Below, one piece after another: positions 1-9,153 of a DNA stretch of 36,246 nt (position 1 is the stretch's first letter; each line of letters begins with the position of its first letter). A model generated the notes under the pieces. That model ran no database searches. It was not told the DNA's origin and worked only from the letters and a program-made list of their open reading frames with translations. The stretch is from assembly GCA_947627655.1 (NCBI GenBank), contig CANQWW010000007.1:1-36246 (forward strand). The letters are read 5' to 3'. Position numbers and translations under genes: made by a program. The stretch comes from an uncultured Acinetobacter sp. (lineage in GTDB: Bacteria; Pseudomonadota; Gammaproteobacteria; Pseudomonadales; Moraxellaceae).

Positions 1-1223
1 GAGAAATCATTCTTATATCATTTTTAGGACCTGACCAGCCTAATCAATTTACACGATTAATGCAGGTTTTGTCCGCACATTCCTTACAGATCCTGGATGT
101 AGGACAAGCGGTTATTCATAACCAGTTGACCTTAGGTATTGTTGTATCTTCGGATGATCAGACCGCTACCGCATTAGCCATGAAGGAAATCCTGATTCTA
201 GCACATGATATCGGGTTAACTGTGCGCTTTAAACCGATCTCGGTGACAGAATACAGCCAGTGGGTCAAGGAAGGCGGCCAGACCCGTTACATCGTGACTG
301 CACTGGCCCCAGAATTAAAGGCATCGCATCTGCAAGCCGTGACCCAGATTGTGTCTAATCAAGGCTTTAATATTGAAACCGTGACCCGACTCTCCGGTCG
401 TCCGGTACTGGACGGTGATGATGCTGAGGCTGGGCCAAAGCGTGCCTGTGTACAGTTTAGCCTGAAAGGCCAGATGCTGGATGCTGCTGCCATGCGTACC
501 GCCTGCCTGAAACTGTCAACTGAACTGAATATGGACGTGGCCGTCCAGGAAGATAATGTCTATCGCCGTAACCGCCGTCTGGTGTGCTTCGATATGGATT
601 CCACACTCATTGAGCAGGAAGTGATTGACGAACTTGCCATTGAAGCAGGGGTTGGCGAACAGGTGGCTGAAATTACCGAACGTGCGATGCAGGGCGAACT
701 GGACTTCCAGCAGAGCTTCTGTGCGCGTGTGGCCCTACTGAAAGGCATGGATGCTTCGGTCTTGCCGAAAATTGCCGAGCGCCTGACCGTGACAGAAGGC
801 GCCGAGCGTTTGATCTCTACCCTCAAAGCCTTAGGTTACCGGACCGCAATTCTCTCTGGGGGCTTCCAGTATTTTGCTGAACATTTGCAGGCCAAACTGG
901 GGATTGATGAAGTGCATGCCAATCTGCTGGATGTGCAGGACGGGTTCGTAACTGGGGAAGTCAAAGGCCATATCGTCGATGGCGCACGCAAGGCGCATCT
1001 GCTGATGAGTATTGCCGAAGAGATGGGTATTTCCCTGGAGCAGACTATTGCCGTGGGAGATGGTGCCAATGACTTGCCAATGCTGTCGATCGCCGGTCTA
1101 GGCGTGGCTTTCCGTGCCAAACCGCTGGTGCGTCAGAATGCCACCCAAGCCATTTCTAGTGTCGGTCTGGATGGGGTGCTGTATCTGCTCGGGGTGCATG
1201 ATAAAGACCTCAGCCGTGCCTAA
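1..1223 (+). CDS. serB: Phosphoserine phosphatase SerB (5' end outside window)
   Basis: Catalyses the last step of L-serine synthesis, phosphoserine to serine plus phosphate, in the cytoplasm. The reading frame is open from base 3, and the residues before the first in-window ATG (base 60) continue an ACT-like regulatory domain (ISFLGPDQPNQFTRL). The true start is therefore upstream and ATG 60 is internal. The N-terminal part fits tandem ACT-like domains. The HAD phosphatase domain begins at the DMDST motif (base 591, residue 178 counting from ATG 60), which carries the nucleophile Asp. Later HAD motifs are SGGF and GDGANDLPML. This is the usual architecture of SerB with an N-terminal ACT extension. 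A strong terminator follows, so the unit ends here. Identity is firm. Confidence 0.95.
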   Translation, partial: EIILISFLGPDQPNQFTRLMQVLSAHSLQILDVGQAVIHNQLTLGIVVSSDDQTATALAMKEILILAHDIGLTVRFKPISVTEYSQWVKEGGQTRYIVTALAPELKASHLQAVTQIVSNQGFNIETVTRLSGRPVLDGDDAEAGPKRACVQFSLKGQMLDAAAMRTACLKLSTELNMDVAVQEDNVYRRNRRLVCFDMDSTLIEQEVIDELAIEAGVGEQVAEITERAMQGELDFQQSFCARVALLKGMDASVLPKIAERLTVTEGAERLISTLKALGYRTAILSGGFQYFAEHLQAKLGIDEVHANLLDVQDGFVTGEVKGHIVDGARKAHLLMSIAEEMGISLEQTIAVGDGANDLPMLSIAGLGVAFRAKPLVRQNATQAISSVGLDGVLYLLGVHDKDLSRA

Positions 1224-1243
1224 AATCCAGCCTTTTTAAACTT

Positions 1244-1272
1244 AAAACGCGATCAAATGATCGCGTTTTTTT
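1244..1272 (+). terminator. Intrinsic terminator of serB
   Basis: Perfect stem CGCGATC / GATCGCG (1248-1254 with 1259-1265), AAAT loop, flanked by A4 and a run of seven T. It begins 20 bases after the serB stop. Confidence 0.9.
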
Positions 1273-1631
1273 ATGCTGATCAGGATTGAATAAAAGATCA
1301 GCAAAACAACCGGTATAGAAATACACCGATCATCTTAAACGGAAAAATAATTTTTTCAGGTTAAACCATCCCTGCTGATTTTGTAATGACACGCCAACAG
1401 TGATGGCACAAATGTTTTGCAAAAACTCTAAAAACAAAAAATGTAATGACAAAATAATATCGCGACAGAATATGTCGTTCTACAGAATAAAAGGACTTTT
1501 TTTAGTCAGAAAACTGATCATAATGCTGGCATAGATAGACAAATCAATATGTTCCACTTGGTGGATTTATCGACATTCAACCTATAGCAAGCCGGTATTT
1601 GCAGCGGCTAAAGTTGAACGGAGGGGATTTT
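1273..1631. other. AT-rich intergenic region serB to membrane protein
   Basis: About 360 bases without a convincing gene. It contains a 10-base direct repeat, TGTAATGACA, at 1382-1391 and 1442-1451, exactly 60 bases apart. It presumably holds the promoter of the downstream small membrane protein, but I cannot place -35/-10 boxes confidently. An in-frame ATG at 1599 exists but lacks a ribosome site. Confidence 0.4.
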
Positions 1632-1967
1632 ATGGTAACAGCGAATTTAGCAACAATAATAGGCTTGGGCCTGGTAGCCACAGCTGTGCTGATTGTTTTC
1701 TTCTCACCTTATCGCCGCTGGTTAAGCTTTATGGTGGCAGGGATGTTAACCTGGGGGCTGATCGAAGTGATTCGCCTGGGCACACAAACCCTATTTGAAC
1801 TGCCAATGACTTCTGCTTATCTGGCTGCATTAACCAGCGTCATGGTCATTATCACGCTGTTATTGCTACGCGAAGACCGTCGTGCTGAACGTGCTGTGGC
1901 CAAACGTCGTTGTATCGAACATACCCCGGTGTATGAAGATGACCAGCAGCAATTATCCAGCCGATAA
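1632..1967 (+). CDS. Small hypothetical membrane protein (111 aa)
   Basis: I do not recognise a named family. The start at 1632 is chosen because GGAGGGG lies just upstream (about 1620-1626). The longer in-frame start at 1599 has no such site. Hydrophobic stretches lie at about residues 5-24, 30-48 and 58-80, so two or three membrane helices are likely. A basic, hydrophilic C-terminus (REDRRAERAVAKRR) would face the cytoplasm by the positive-inside rule. It is a single-gene unit between a long leader region and a strong terminator. Coding potential is good, with a ribosome site, regular codon use and a terminator. Function is unknown. Confidence 0.75.
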   Translation: MVTANLATIIGLGLVATAVLIVFFSPYRRWLSFMVAGMLTWGLIEVIRLGTQTLFELPMTSAYLAALTSVMVIITLLLLREDRRAERAVAKRRCIEHTPVYEDDQQQLSSR

Positions 1968-1992
1968 TGGCTGAATGAAAACCATAAAAATC

Positions 1993-2016
1993 AATGCACC
2001 TTCGGGTGCATTTTTT
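1993..2016 (+). terminator. Intrinsic terminator with TTCG tetraloop
   Basis: Stem AATGCACC / GGTGCATT closed by a stable TTCG loop and followed by T residues, 25 bases after the small membrane gene. Confidence 0.92.
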
Positions 2017-2110
2017 GTTAACGATCATCAACAATCTGCCGCTTAATCTAGAGAAAAATTATGCTAGGATAGCAGTCAATTTTCATACAAATAAAAAATA
2101 GGCATCACGC

Positions 2111-2590
2111 ATGAAACTGTCATCTATTCCTGTCCTGAAACTTCCTTTGGTCGATGTCAGTACTGACCCGCTAGATTTGCTGGTTGCAGGTCTGGCCTTG
2201 CGGATGAAGCAGTTGGCACGCACCAGCCCTAAGTTTATTGAATTGGTGCATGAGCGCCAGTTCCGGATCCAGATTGGCACAGATGAAGGCTTGGCGCGTC
2301 AGATTATTGTCAACAATGGTCAGATTGATACTGTAGCGGGCAATGCGGAGCCAGCAGATTTTGTGTTGCAGTTTGCCGACAGCGAGCAGGGCGTAAAAAC
2401 CTTGATGAAGGGTGACCCAACGGCATTCATGACCGGCATGCAAAATGGCAGCATCAAGATGGAAGGGGATTTTGGTCTGCTGGTCTGGTTTAATCAGGTG
2501 GCGAAAATGATTCCACCTAAACTGCCAAAACCGGTTAAAGAAAAAGTGAAGCTGGTACGTCAGTTTATTAAAGACAAAACAGGTAAATAA
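2111..2590 (+). CDS. SCP2 sterol-carrier-domain protein
   Basis: 159-aa soluble protein whose middle and C-terminal part fits the SCP2/UbiT-like lipid-binding fold. The typical run is a region where residual lipid-transfer activity is read out (DFVLQFADSEQGVKTLMKGD) followed by a GxIKMEGDFGLLVWF segment. Bacterial members include UbiJ and UbiT, which act in ubiquinone synthesis. Nothing nearby is a ubi gene, so a link to ubiquinone is only a possibility. No signal peptide or membrane helix is seen. ATG 2111 is the first start and has only a weak upstream ribosome site. The gene stands alone after a terminator, and a MITE-like insertion begins about 45 bases after its stop. Confidence 0.75.
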   Translation: MKLSSIPVLKLPLVDVSTDPLDLLVAGLALRMKQLARTSPKFIELVHERQFRIQIGTDEGLARQIIVNNGQIDTVAGNAEPADFVLQFADSEQGVKTLMKGDPTAFMTGMQNGSIKMEGDFGLLVWFNQVAKMIPPKLPKPVKEKVKLVRQFIKDKTGK

Positions 2591-2635
2591 AAAATCTGCT
2601 CTTCAGTCGCCCTCCTTTGCAAAAGAAGGGGATAG

Positions 2636-2919
2636 GGTACTACTGTCCCACAATTTTAACGGGACTTGTATGAAGCAATGAAAAATTGATTTAACTATAT
2701 GAAATTTAATATTTATAGTTAAATATGACACAGCCTCATCTTTTGTTTAAAAGTTTTAATGGATTTGTGTAGGCACAACCCTACTTTGGAAAGACCCAAA
2801 GTAGGCAAAAGTCTCTTATTACCCATACACGACGTCCTGTCGTGATGGGTAATGTGTGGCATCCCTGCCACACGCGCGTAGCTGAAACCGAATCACTTCA
2901 ACTATGGGACAGCAGTAGG
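2636..2919. mobile_element. MITE-like non-coding insertion with terminal inverted repeats
   Basis: A roughly 284-base stretch bounded by 13-base inverted repeats matching at 12 of 13 positions: TACTACTGTCCCA (2638-2650) and TGGGACAGCAGTA (2905-2917). The flanks share the direct repeat GGGGATAG (2628-2635 and 2918-2925), which looks like a target duplication; the exact boundary is ambiguous by two bases because both ends are G-rich. No ORF of note lies inside. Internal hairpins include CCTACTTTGG / CCAAAGTAGG and CACGAC / GTCGTG. This fits a MITE or a deletion remnant of an insertion sequence. I cannot name the parent IS. Confidence 0.55.
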
Positions 2920-2944
2920 GGATAGTGATAGGATTTTATCAAAG

Positions 2945-2973
2945 AAAAAGCCCTCAATTTTGAGGGCTTTTTT
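2945..2973. terminator. Bidirectional terminator (downstream of dtd)
   Basis: AAAAAGCCCTCAA / TTGAGGGCTTTTTT hairpin with A- and T-runs on both sides, 6 bases beyond the dtd stop on the - strand. It could also stop + strand readthrough from the SCP2 gene. Confidence 0.9.
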
Positions 2974-2979
2974 ATTGGA

Positions 2980-3420
2980 TTATTCAACTTCCAGATTGAA
3001 AGTCACAGGCCCATCATTGACCAAGTGCACTTTCATGTCCGCGCCAAAGATACCCGTCTCAACACCTGGAAATTGTGACTGGGTATATGCGATCAGCTGG
3101 TCATACATGGCTTTGGCTTCAGCAGGTGGCATGGCCGGGCCAAAGTCTGGACGCAGGCCTTTCTGGGTCTGGGCCATTAAGGTAAATTGGGAGACCAGCA
3201 AAATCCCGCCACCAGCCTGAGTGACATTCCAGCCCATCTTGCCTTGGTCATCATCAAAAAAACGGTATTTCAGAATCTTATCTATTAGTTTCTGGCCTTT
3301 TTCCAGGGTATCGTCTTTGCCAATCCCTAAAAACACCAGAATACCCTGCTGGATTTCTCCAGTAGTTTGACCCTCGACAACCACTTTGGCTTCAAGTACG
3401 CGTTGTAATAATGCCCGCAT
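2980..3420 (-). CDS. dtd: D-aminoacyl-tRNA deacylase
   Basis: Removes D-amino acids (and mischarged glycine) from tRNA, recycling tRNA and keeping D-residues out of protein. The 146-aa product starts MRALLQRVLEAKVVVEG, the usual beginning of the family. I chose ATG at 3420 over an in-frame upstream extension that adds a non-conserved hydrophobic leader. The two signature motifs are present: SQFTL (the SQxT motif) and NDGPVT near the C-terminus (the NxGPxT motif that forms the cross-subunit pocket). Length matches the family. It is a single gene with its own bidirectional terminator, divergent from the catalase gene. Confidence 0.95.
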   Translation of the reverse strand: MRALLQRVLEAKVVVEGQTTGEIQQGILVFLGIGKDDTLEKGQKLIDKILKYRFFDDDQGKMGWNVTQAGGGILLVSQFTLMAQTQKGLRPDFGPAMPPAEAKAMYDQLIAYTQSQFPGVETGIFGADMKVHLVNDGPVTFNLEVE

Positions 3421-3642
3421 AGTTAACTCGAAAAATGAAAATTGCCAGCATTGTACAAGAACGCTTGGAAAGACGCAGACCAAGATTGCTTAATATTTAA
3501 TCTAATATATTGATTGTAATGAACAATATTTAAAACAATCTAAAAATGCGATTGTGTTGATAAAAACTATCTGTTTCACCTATTTGAATGCTTTTGTTAC
3601 TTTAGCACCTGCAGGAAAGGTATGAATTGAGAGATTATTAAA

Positions 3643-5157
3643 ATGTTTAAGCGTTCTTTACTTGTTGCAATGCTTGCAACGGTGACAGCCGCCCAAGCTG
3701 CTCCGTTAACCAAAGACAACGGCGCGCCAGTCGGTGATAACCAAAACTCGATTACTGCGGGTCCAAATGGTTCAGTATTACTTCAGGATGTACAGCTGGT
3801 TCAAAAACTGCAGCGTTTTGGCCGTGAGCGTATTCCTGAGCGTGTAGTACACGCGCGTGGTACAGGCGCCTATGGTGAATTTGTTACGACTAAAGACCTG
3901 TCTGACTTAACTATTGCTTCATTATTCAAAGCGGGTACAAAAACGCCAGTATTTGTACGTATGTCTACGGTAATTCATGGTAAAGGTTCTCCAGAAACTT
4001 TACGTGACCCGCACGGTTTTGCCATCAAATTCTACACCAAAGAAGGTAACTGGGACTTAGTAGGTAACCAGACTCCGGTGTTCTTTATCCGTGATGCGAT
4101 CAAATTCCCGGACTTCATTCATGCAATGAAGCCAAGCCCGGTGACCAACGTTCAGGATGCCAACCGCGTATTTGACTTCTTACAGAGCCAGCCATGGGCA
4201 ACCAACATGCTGACTTATGTATATGGCAAGCAAGGTGTACCAACCAGCTACCGTGAACAGGACGGTTTCGGTGTACACGCTTACAAGCTGTATAACGACA
4301 AAGGCGAATACAAGTACGTGAAATTCAACTTCCGTTCACAGCAGGGTGTTAAAGGCCTGAACGTGAAAGAAGCAGCTGAACAGCAAGGTAAAGATTTCAA
4401 CCACTTGACCAACGATCTGTATAACAACATCTATGCTGGCAATTTCCCGAAATGGGATCTGCACATTCAGGTGTTGGACCCGAAAGATCTGGGCAAATTT
4501 GACTTCGATCCACTAGACCCAACCAAAATCTGGCCAACTGATCTGGTTCCAGAAGTGAAAGTGGGTACGCTGACTCTGAACCGTATGCCGAAGAACTTCT
4601 TCAACGAAACTGAACAGTCGGCATTTGCTCCAGGTAACCTGGTGCCAGGTATCGAGCCATCAGAAGACCGTCTGTTACAAGGCCGTATCTTCTCTTACTC
4701 AGATACCCAAATGTACCGTTTAGGTGCGAACCACCAGCAGATCCCGGTGAACCGTCCAGTTGTTGCTGTAAACAACAACAACCAGGAAGGTTATATGAAC
4801 GTGGCTGAGCGTGATTCTGACGTCAACTACGAGCCAAGCCGTAAAGAGCCTAAACCTGCAACTGCAAAAGCACGTGCAGTACAAACTCCGCTAACTGGCC
4901 ATGTTCAGCAAATCGGTACTAAAGAGCAGAACTTCAAGCAGGCAGGTGATCTGTACCGTTCATACACGGCTAAAGAAAAAGATGACTTGATCATGAACCT
5001 GGCAGCTGACTTAGGCGCAGTGAAAGATTCAGAAACCAAGCACATCATGCTGTCTTATTTCTACAAGGCTGATGCTGATTACGGTACCCGTATGACCAAA
5101 GCGGTTAACGGCAACCTGGCGACAGTAAAAGCTAAAGCAGCTCAATTGAAAGACTAA
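3643..5157 (+). CDS. katB: Periplasmic monofunctional haem catalase (KatB-like)
   Basis: Decomposes hydrogen peroxide to water and oxygen. A 504-aa small-subunit catalase with a clear signal peptide (MFKRSLLVAMLATVTAAQA, cleavage before APLTK), so it is exported. Key residues are visible: catalytic His70 in ERVVHARGTGAYG, Asn142 in DLVGNQTPVFFIRD (the neighbouring family Asn is Gln here), and haem ligand Tyr352 in RIFSYSDTQMYRLG. The next gene encodes an exported ankyrin protein, the same order as katB-ankB of Pseudomonas aeruginosa, where AnkB is needed for full KatB activity. That context supports the name katB. The ribosome site GAGAG precedes ATG 3643. Oxidative-stress induction is likely, but I see no definite OxyR site. 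Confidence 0.9.
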   Translation: MFKRSLLVAMLATVTAAQAAPLTKDNGAPVGDNQNSITAGPNGSVLLQDVQLVQKLQRFGRERIPERVVHARGTGAYGEFVTTKDLSDLTIASLFKAGTKTPVFVRMSTVIHGKGSPETLRDPHGFAIKFYTKEGNWDLVGNQTPVFFIRDAIKFPDFIHAMKPSPVTNVQDANRVFDFLQSQPWATNMLTYVYGKQGVPTSYREQDGFGVHAYKLYNDKGEYKYVKFNFRSQQGVKGLNVKEAAEQQGKDFNHLTNDLYNNIYAGNFPKWDLHIQVLDPKDLGKFDFDPLDPTKIWPTDLVPEVKVGTLTLNRMPKNFFNETEQSAFAPGNLVPGIEPSEDRLLQGRIFSYSDTQMYRLGANHQQIPVNRPVVAVNNNNQEGYMNVAERDSDVNYEPSRKEPKPATAKARAVQTPLTGHVQQIGTKEQNFKQAGDLYRSYTAKEKDDLIMNLAADLGAVKDSETKHIMLSYFYKADADYGTRMTKAVNGNLATVKAKAAQLKD

Positions 5158-5179
5158 TTACGGTTGGTCAATCAGGTTC

Positions 5180-5263
5180 GGTGACTAGGGTTTAAGGAAG
5201 TCACCTCCGAAAAGTCCTGTAAAACTCTAAACCTTTCCTGCACCCTAGGGGGAGTTTTACAGG
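5180..5263 (+). promoter_or_regulatory. Two hairpins between katB and ankB
   Basis: Two perfect inverted repeats in the 183-base gap: GGTGACT / AGTCACC (5180-5186 with 5199-5205) and CCTGTAAAACTC / GAGTTTTACAGG (5216-5227 with 5252-5263). Neither is followed by a T-run, so they are unlikely to be full terminators. They could set differential expression within one katB-ankB transcript by protecting the katB 3' end, or could mark an operator before ankB. Confidence 0.55.
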
Positions 5264-5340
5264 CACTCCGTTTTACTCATCTAATCTGAACGGAATCATT
5301 TTCGATTCATTTCTATATTCGATTTCTGTTGGAGTTCATC

Positions 5341-5868
5341 ATGAAAGTTATGCAACACGCTTTTTTAGCCAGTATGCTTGCCCTCGGTTCCGCATTCGCA
5401 ACGGCCACCGAAGCCAAGGATATCTCCCCCGCTAAAACCGTGACACAGGTTCAGATGAACTCACAACAGGAATTGATTGATCTGTTTTTTGCCGCGGCCA
5501 AAATTGGCAATACTGAAGTCATCAACGAATTTTTGAAACACGGTTTTCCGGTTGATGTGCGCAATAAAGACGGTTATACCGCATTAATGATGGCGACTTA
5601 TCATGGCCAGCAAGCTATCGTCACCACTTTGTTAAAACAGGGTGCTGATCGCTGTGCACGTGATAACAAAGGCAATACAGCGCTGATGGGCGCACTGTTC
5701 AAGATGGAATTTGCGATTGCCAAGCAGTTACGTCAGGTCGACTGTGATGCGAATGCTCAACAGACTGGACAGAAGACGACTGCTGAGTTTGCCCAAGTGA
5801 TTGGTCAGGAAAAACAGCTGCAAAAAATCATTCAGGAAGCAGAGCAGGCCAAGACTTTAGCCAAGTAA
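5341..5868 (+). CDS. ankB: Exported ankyrin-repeat protein (AnkB-like)
   Basis: 175-aa protein with a signal peptide (MKVMQHAFLASMLALGSAFATATEA) followed by about three ankyrin repeats. The best repeat is the segment NKDGYTALMMATYHGQQA, then LLKQGADRCARDNKGNTALM. Start ATG 5341 is preferred because TTGGAG at 5329-5334 is its ribosome site; the in-frame TTG at 5329 is part of that site. It lies directly downstream of the periplasmic catalase. By analogy to P. aeruginosa AnkB it probably assists or protects the catalase in the periplasm. That role is inferred from order and architecture only. Confidence 0.85.
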   Translation: MKVMQHAFLASMLALGSAFATATEAKDISPAKTVTQVQMNSQQELIDLFFAAAKIGNTEVINEFLKHGFPVDVRNKDGYTALMMATYHGQQAIVTTLLKQGADRCARDNKGNTALMGALFKMEFAIAKQLRQVDCDANAQQTGQKTTAEFAQVIGQEKQLQKIIQEAEQAKTLAK

Positions 5869-5989
5869 TAGGTCACTGATTTTTCTGATACTTTAGTCAA
5901 AAAGCCTGAAGCCATATATAAATCCTGTCATATAACCTGAGTTTTTATGCTTTAATGCAAAGATAAGCACAGCGATATTTTTCTTAGTT

Positions 5990-7201
5990 ATGGCTCCAAT
6001 CATCCAATCTTTGTTAGATACTGACTTGTACAAATTCACCATGTTACAAGTGGTATTACACAAGTTTCCGCAAACCCACAGTGTCTATCATTTCCGTTGC
6101 CGCAACCTCGAAGATACGGTCTATCCGCTAACGGATATTCTGGATGATCTGAATCACCAGCTAGATCTGCTGTGTCAGCTCAAGTTTCAAGAAGATGAAT
6201 TGCAGTACCTGCGTGGTCTACGTTTTATCAAAAGCGACTTTGTTGACTATCTGGAACTGTTCCAGCTCAAGCGCCGTTTTATTCAGGCCAGTATCGACAG
6301 TGAAGGTCGTCTCGACATTCGGGTTGAAGGCCCGATGGTTCAGGCGATGATGTTTGAAATCTTTGTCCTGGCCATTGTCAATGAGCTGTATTTTAGCCGT
6401 ATTGGCAGCCCTGAAGTCTGGTCAGAAGGCGAGCGCCGGCTCAAGGCCAAGATCGAGCTGCTCAAGCAGCATGATGCATCTCAGGACCCGAATGATCCAC
6501 CTTTTCTGGTGTCGGACTTCGGCACACGTCGCCGTTACAGCTTTGCCTGGCAAAAGCATGTGGTCGAAGAGTTTAACCAGGCGGCACCGCATGTCTTCCG
6601 TGGTACCAGCAATGTGCTGCTGGCCAAAGAACTGGGGATTACCCCGATCGGCACCATGGCACATGAATTCTTGCGAGCGTTTCAGGCTTTAGATGTCCGT
6701 TTACGTGATTTCCAGAAAGCGGCACTGGAAACCTGGGTACAGGAATACCGCGGTGATCTTGGCATTGCCCTGACCGATGTGGTCGGTATGGATGCTTTCC
6801 TGCGTGACTTTGACCTGTACTTTGCCAAACTGTTTGATGGCCTGCGCCGTGACAGTGGTGATCCCTATGTATGGGGTGACAAGGCTTATGATCATTACAA
6901 AAAACTGAAAATTGACAGTAAAACCAAAATGCTGACCTTTAGTGATGGTTTAGATCTGGAAAAAGCCTGGAAACTGCATCAATACTTTAAAGACCGCTTC
7001 CAGGTCAGTTTTGGTATTGGCACCAACCTGACCAATGATATGGGGCAGACGCCGCTGAATATCGTGCTGAAACTGGTGGAATGTAACCGCCAGTCGGTGG
7101 CTAAAATCTCGGACAGCCCAGGCAAAACCATGACCGATAATGATACCTTCTTGGCCTATTTGCGTCAGGTTTTTGAGCTGGTTGAAGAGACCAAGGCCTA
7201 A
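5990..7201 (+). CDS. pncB: Nicotinate phosphoribosyltransferase
   Basis: Converts nicotinate plus PRPP to nicotinate mononucleotide in NAD salvage (Preiss-Handler route). The 403-aa product has the classic start [23 protein letters not shown] in the active site, and [14 protein letters not shown] with His225, the residue autophosphorylated in the ATP-coupled enzymes. C-terminal [11 protein letters not shown] and [14 protein letters not shown] also fit. Length is standard. No good Shine-Dalgarno is seen before ATG 5990 (the leader is AT-rich), but conservation begins immediately at this Met. It is a single-gene unit with its own terminator. Confidence 0.96.
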   Translation: MAPIIQSLLDTDLYKFTMLQVVLHKFPQTHSVYHFRCRNLEDTVYPLTDILDDLNHQLDLLCQLKFQEDELQYLRGLRFIKSDFVDYLELFQLKRRFIQASIDSEGRLDIRVEGPMVQAMMFEIFVLAIVNELYFSRIGSPEVWSEGERRLKAKIELLKQHDASQDPNDPPFLVSDFGTRRRYSFAWQKHVVEEFNQAAPHVFRGTSNVLLAKELGITPIGTMAHEFLRAFQALDVRLRDFQKAALETWVQEYRGDLGIALTDVVGMDAFLRDFDLYFAKLFDGLRRDSGDPYVWGDKAYDHYKKLKIDSKTKMLTFSDGLDLEKAWKLHQYFKDRFQVSFGIGTNLTNDMGQTPLNIVLKLVECNRQSVAKISDSPGKTMTDNDTFLAYLRQVFELVEETKA

Positions 7202-7210
7202 ATATTGTAA

Positions 7211-7239
7211 AAACCGTCGCAGTACTGAGGCGGTTTTTT
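7211..7239 (+). terminator. Intrinsic terminator of pncB
   Basis: AAACCGTC / GGCGGTTT stem (one T-G wobble) with a 10-base loop and T-run, starting 10 bases after the stop. Confidence 0.8.
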
Positions 7240-7357
7240 ATTGCCTAAACCTTGAGCAACTGGTTTTATCAGAAATTGTGCTAACTAACTCAGTAAAAAC
7301 CGCATAATCATAAAAACGAGCTATGCTAAGATCGAAGAGAATTGAACGCGAATACTG

Positions 7358-8215
7358 ATGACAACGATGACTGCTTCCACTTTTAATTTTGGTCTGCTGA
7401 TTGAGACAGAAGATTTGCTGCCTTATTTGGACCATGAAAAACTCCGTATTGTCGACCTCAGCCGAGCTTCTGTGTATGAACAGCTGCATATTCCCCAGGC
7501 CTTACATGTACAGCCAAAAATGCTGGTTCGTCAGGAAGAAACAGCCTTGGGTTTATTACCAGATCAAGACGGTCTAGAAGCACTGATTCGTTACCTGAAT
7601 ATCTCTCCAGAGCATCATGTTGTGGCTTATGACGATGAAGGCGGCGCTTGGGCAGGGCGTTTACTCTGGAACCTGCATTGCCTGGGATTCGAAAATACCA
7701 GTTTACTCAATGGTGGTATTCATGCCTGGTTAGCTGCCGGACTGCCGACATCGTCCGATCCAGTCAAGCTGGCACCAGTTGAGCAACTGCTACAGGTCAA
7801 ACTGAATCAGGAAAATACTGTACGGATTGATTATGAAGCCCTACGTCAGCAGGTGGAGCAGGGGCAGATTCAACTGTGGGATTGCCGTACTGAAGATGAA
7901 TATACTGGCCTACGTCTTACCGCACGACGCGGCGGTCACATTCCAGGTGCACGTCATTTTGAATGGAGTACTGCCCTTAACCGGCAAAATCATTTAAAAT
8001 TGCACCCTTTACAGCGCACTCAACAGCGTCTGGAACAGCTGGGTTTTGATCTTAAGCAGCCTGTAGTCGTGTACTGTCAATCACATCACCGCTCAGGGCT
8101 GGCCTATATCTTAGGCTGTCTGCTCGGCTGGAAAATCCAGGCTTATGATGGTGCGTGGAGTGAATGGGGCAACCGCCTCGATAGTCCAATCGCTACAGGG
8201 GAGTTGCCATCTTGA
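7358..8215 (+). CDS. rhdA: Rhodanese-type sulfurtransferase (RhdA-like)
   Basis: Tandem-rhodanese enzyme (285 aa) that moves sulfane sulfur from thiosulfate or similar donors to thiophilic acceptors. The N-terminal inactive domain spans about residues 15-135 ([28 protein letters not shown]) and the C-terminal catalytic domain about 155-280. The active-site loop is CQSHHRSG with Cys240. This double-His loop is characteristic of Azotobacter/Pseudomonas RhdA (CQTHHR) and differs from the CRxGR loop of E. coli GlpE and from SseA. The gene overlaps psd by four bases, matching the rhdA-psd order of pseudomonads. ATG 7358 is used; Met4 is an alternative start. Confidence 0.88.
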   Translation: MTTMTASTFNFGLLIETEDLLPYLDHEKLRIVDLSRASVYEQLHIPQALHVQPKMLVRQEETALGLLPDQDGLEALIRYLNISPEHHVVAYDDEGGAWAGRLLWNLHCLGFENTSLLNGGIHAWLAAGLPTSSDPVKLAPVEQLLQVKLNQENTVRIDYEALRQQVEQGQIQLWDCRTEDEYTGLRLTARRGGHIPGARHFEWSTALNRQNHLKLHPLQRTQQRLEQLGFDLKQPVVVYCQSHHRSGLAYILGCLLGWKIQAYDGAWSEWGNRLDSPIATGELPS

Positions 8216-9063
8216 GCATCACATCGCGTTTAAAACAACAATTATTTATCCAGACTCAGAAAGTAGTGCCACAGCATCGTCTGTCTCGTGTGGTCGGAAA
8301 AATTGCAGCCAGTGAAAATCCGCTGGTTAAAACAGCGGTGATTTCTGCGTTCAAGGCCAAATACGGCATTGATATGTCGATTGCTGAGCAGAGCAATGCA
8401 CTGAAGTTTAAATCTTTTAATGACTTCTTTACCCGCGGCTTAAGAACTGGAGTGCGTGCCGTTGACCCAGACCAGAGCAGTATTGTCTCGCCTGCCGATG
8501 GGGCAATTTCTCAGCTGGGTCAAATCGACAATGGCGATGTCTTTCAAGCCAAAGGCCAAAAATTTACAGTGGAAAACCTGATTGCCGATCCACAGTTGGC
8601 ACAGCCCTTTAAAAATGGCCAGTTCGCAACCGTTTACCTGTCACCACGTGACTATCACCGTGTACATATGCCATTTGCCGGTACGCTGACCGAAACCTTG
8701 TATGTGCCGGGTGAGTTATTCTCGGTGAATCAGACCACCGCAGAAAATATTCCAGGCCTGTTTGCCCGTAACGAACGTATGGTCTGCCTGTTTGATACCG
8801 AACTGGGCCGTATGGCGGTGGTACTGGTCGGTGCGATGATCGTGGCGGGTATTGAAACCGTGGCCACTGGTAAAGTAAAACCTTCAGGTCGTATTGAGCT
8901 AAACCAGCATGCACTGTTTCTGGAAAAAGGTGCCGAGCTGGGCCGTTTCTATCTGGGTTCTACCGCGGTTATTCTGTTTGAAGAAAACAAGATGCAGTGG
9001 GATGAGAAGTTTAAAGCCAATTCGACCGTGTTAATGGGTGAAAAATTAGGGAGTTTGATTTAA
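8212..9063 (+). CDS. psd: Phosphatidylserine decarboxylase proenzyme
   Basis: Inner-membrane enzyme that decarboxylates phosphatidylserine to phosphatidylethanolamine. The chain self-cleaves at the LGST motif (Ser250 becomes the pyruvoyl group). The triad expected for self-cleavage is present: Asp95 in SPADG, His149 in [11 protein letters not shown] and Ser250. The 283-aa length is typical. It starts with TTG at 8212, which overlaps the rhdA stop as TTGA. GGGGAG about 8 bases upstream supports this start and suggests translational coupling to rhdA. Confidence 0.96.
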   Translation: MSITSRLKQQLFIQTQKVVPQHRLSRVVGKIAASENPLVKTAVISAFKAKYGIDMSIAEQSNALKFKSFNDFFTRGLRTGVRAVDPDQSSIVSPADGAISQLGQIDNGDVFQAKGQKFTVENLIADPQLAQPFKNGQFATVYLSPRDYHRVHMPFAGTLTETLYVPGELFSVNQTTAENIPGLFARNERMVCLFDTELGRMAVVLVGAMIVAGIETVATGKVKPSGRIELNQHALFLEKGAELGRFYLGSTAVILFEENKMQWDEKFKANSTVLMGEKLGSLI

Positions 9064-9153
9064 TTTTTGGTAAAACTCATTAAAATGAATCCGCATTAAA
9101 AAATATGCGCTGCAACTGACGGCGCATACATTATAAATTTAGAGGGTTCATTT

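Noticed and set aside
7296..7325. Possible Xer site (CCGCATAATCATAAAAACG) upstream of rhdA
   Set aside because: Only CGCATAA fits; the XerD half does not match.
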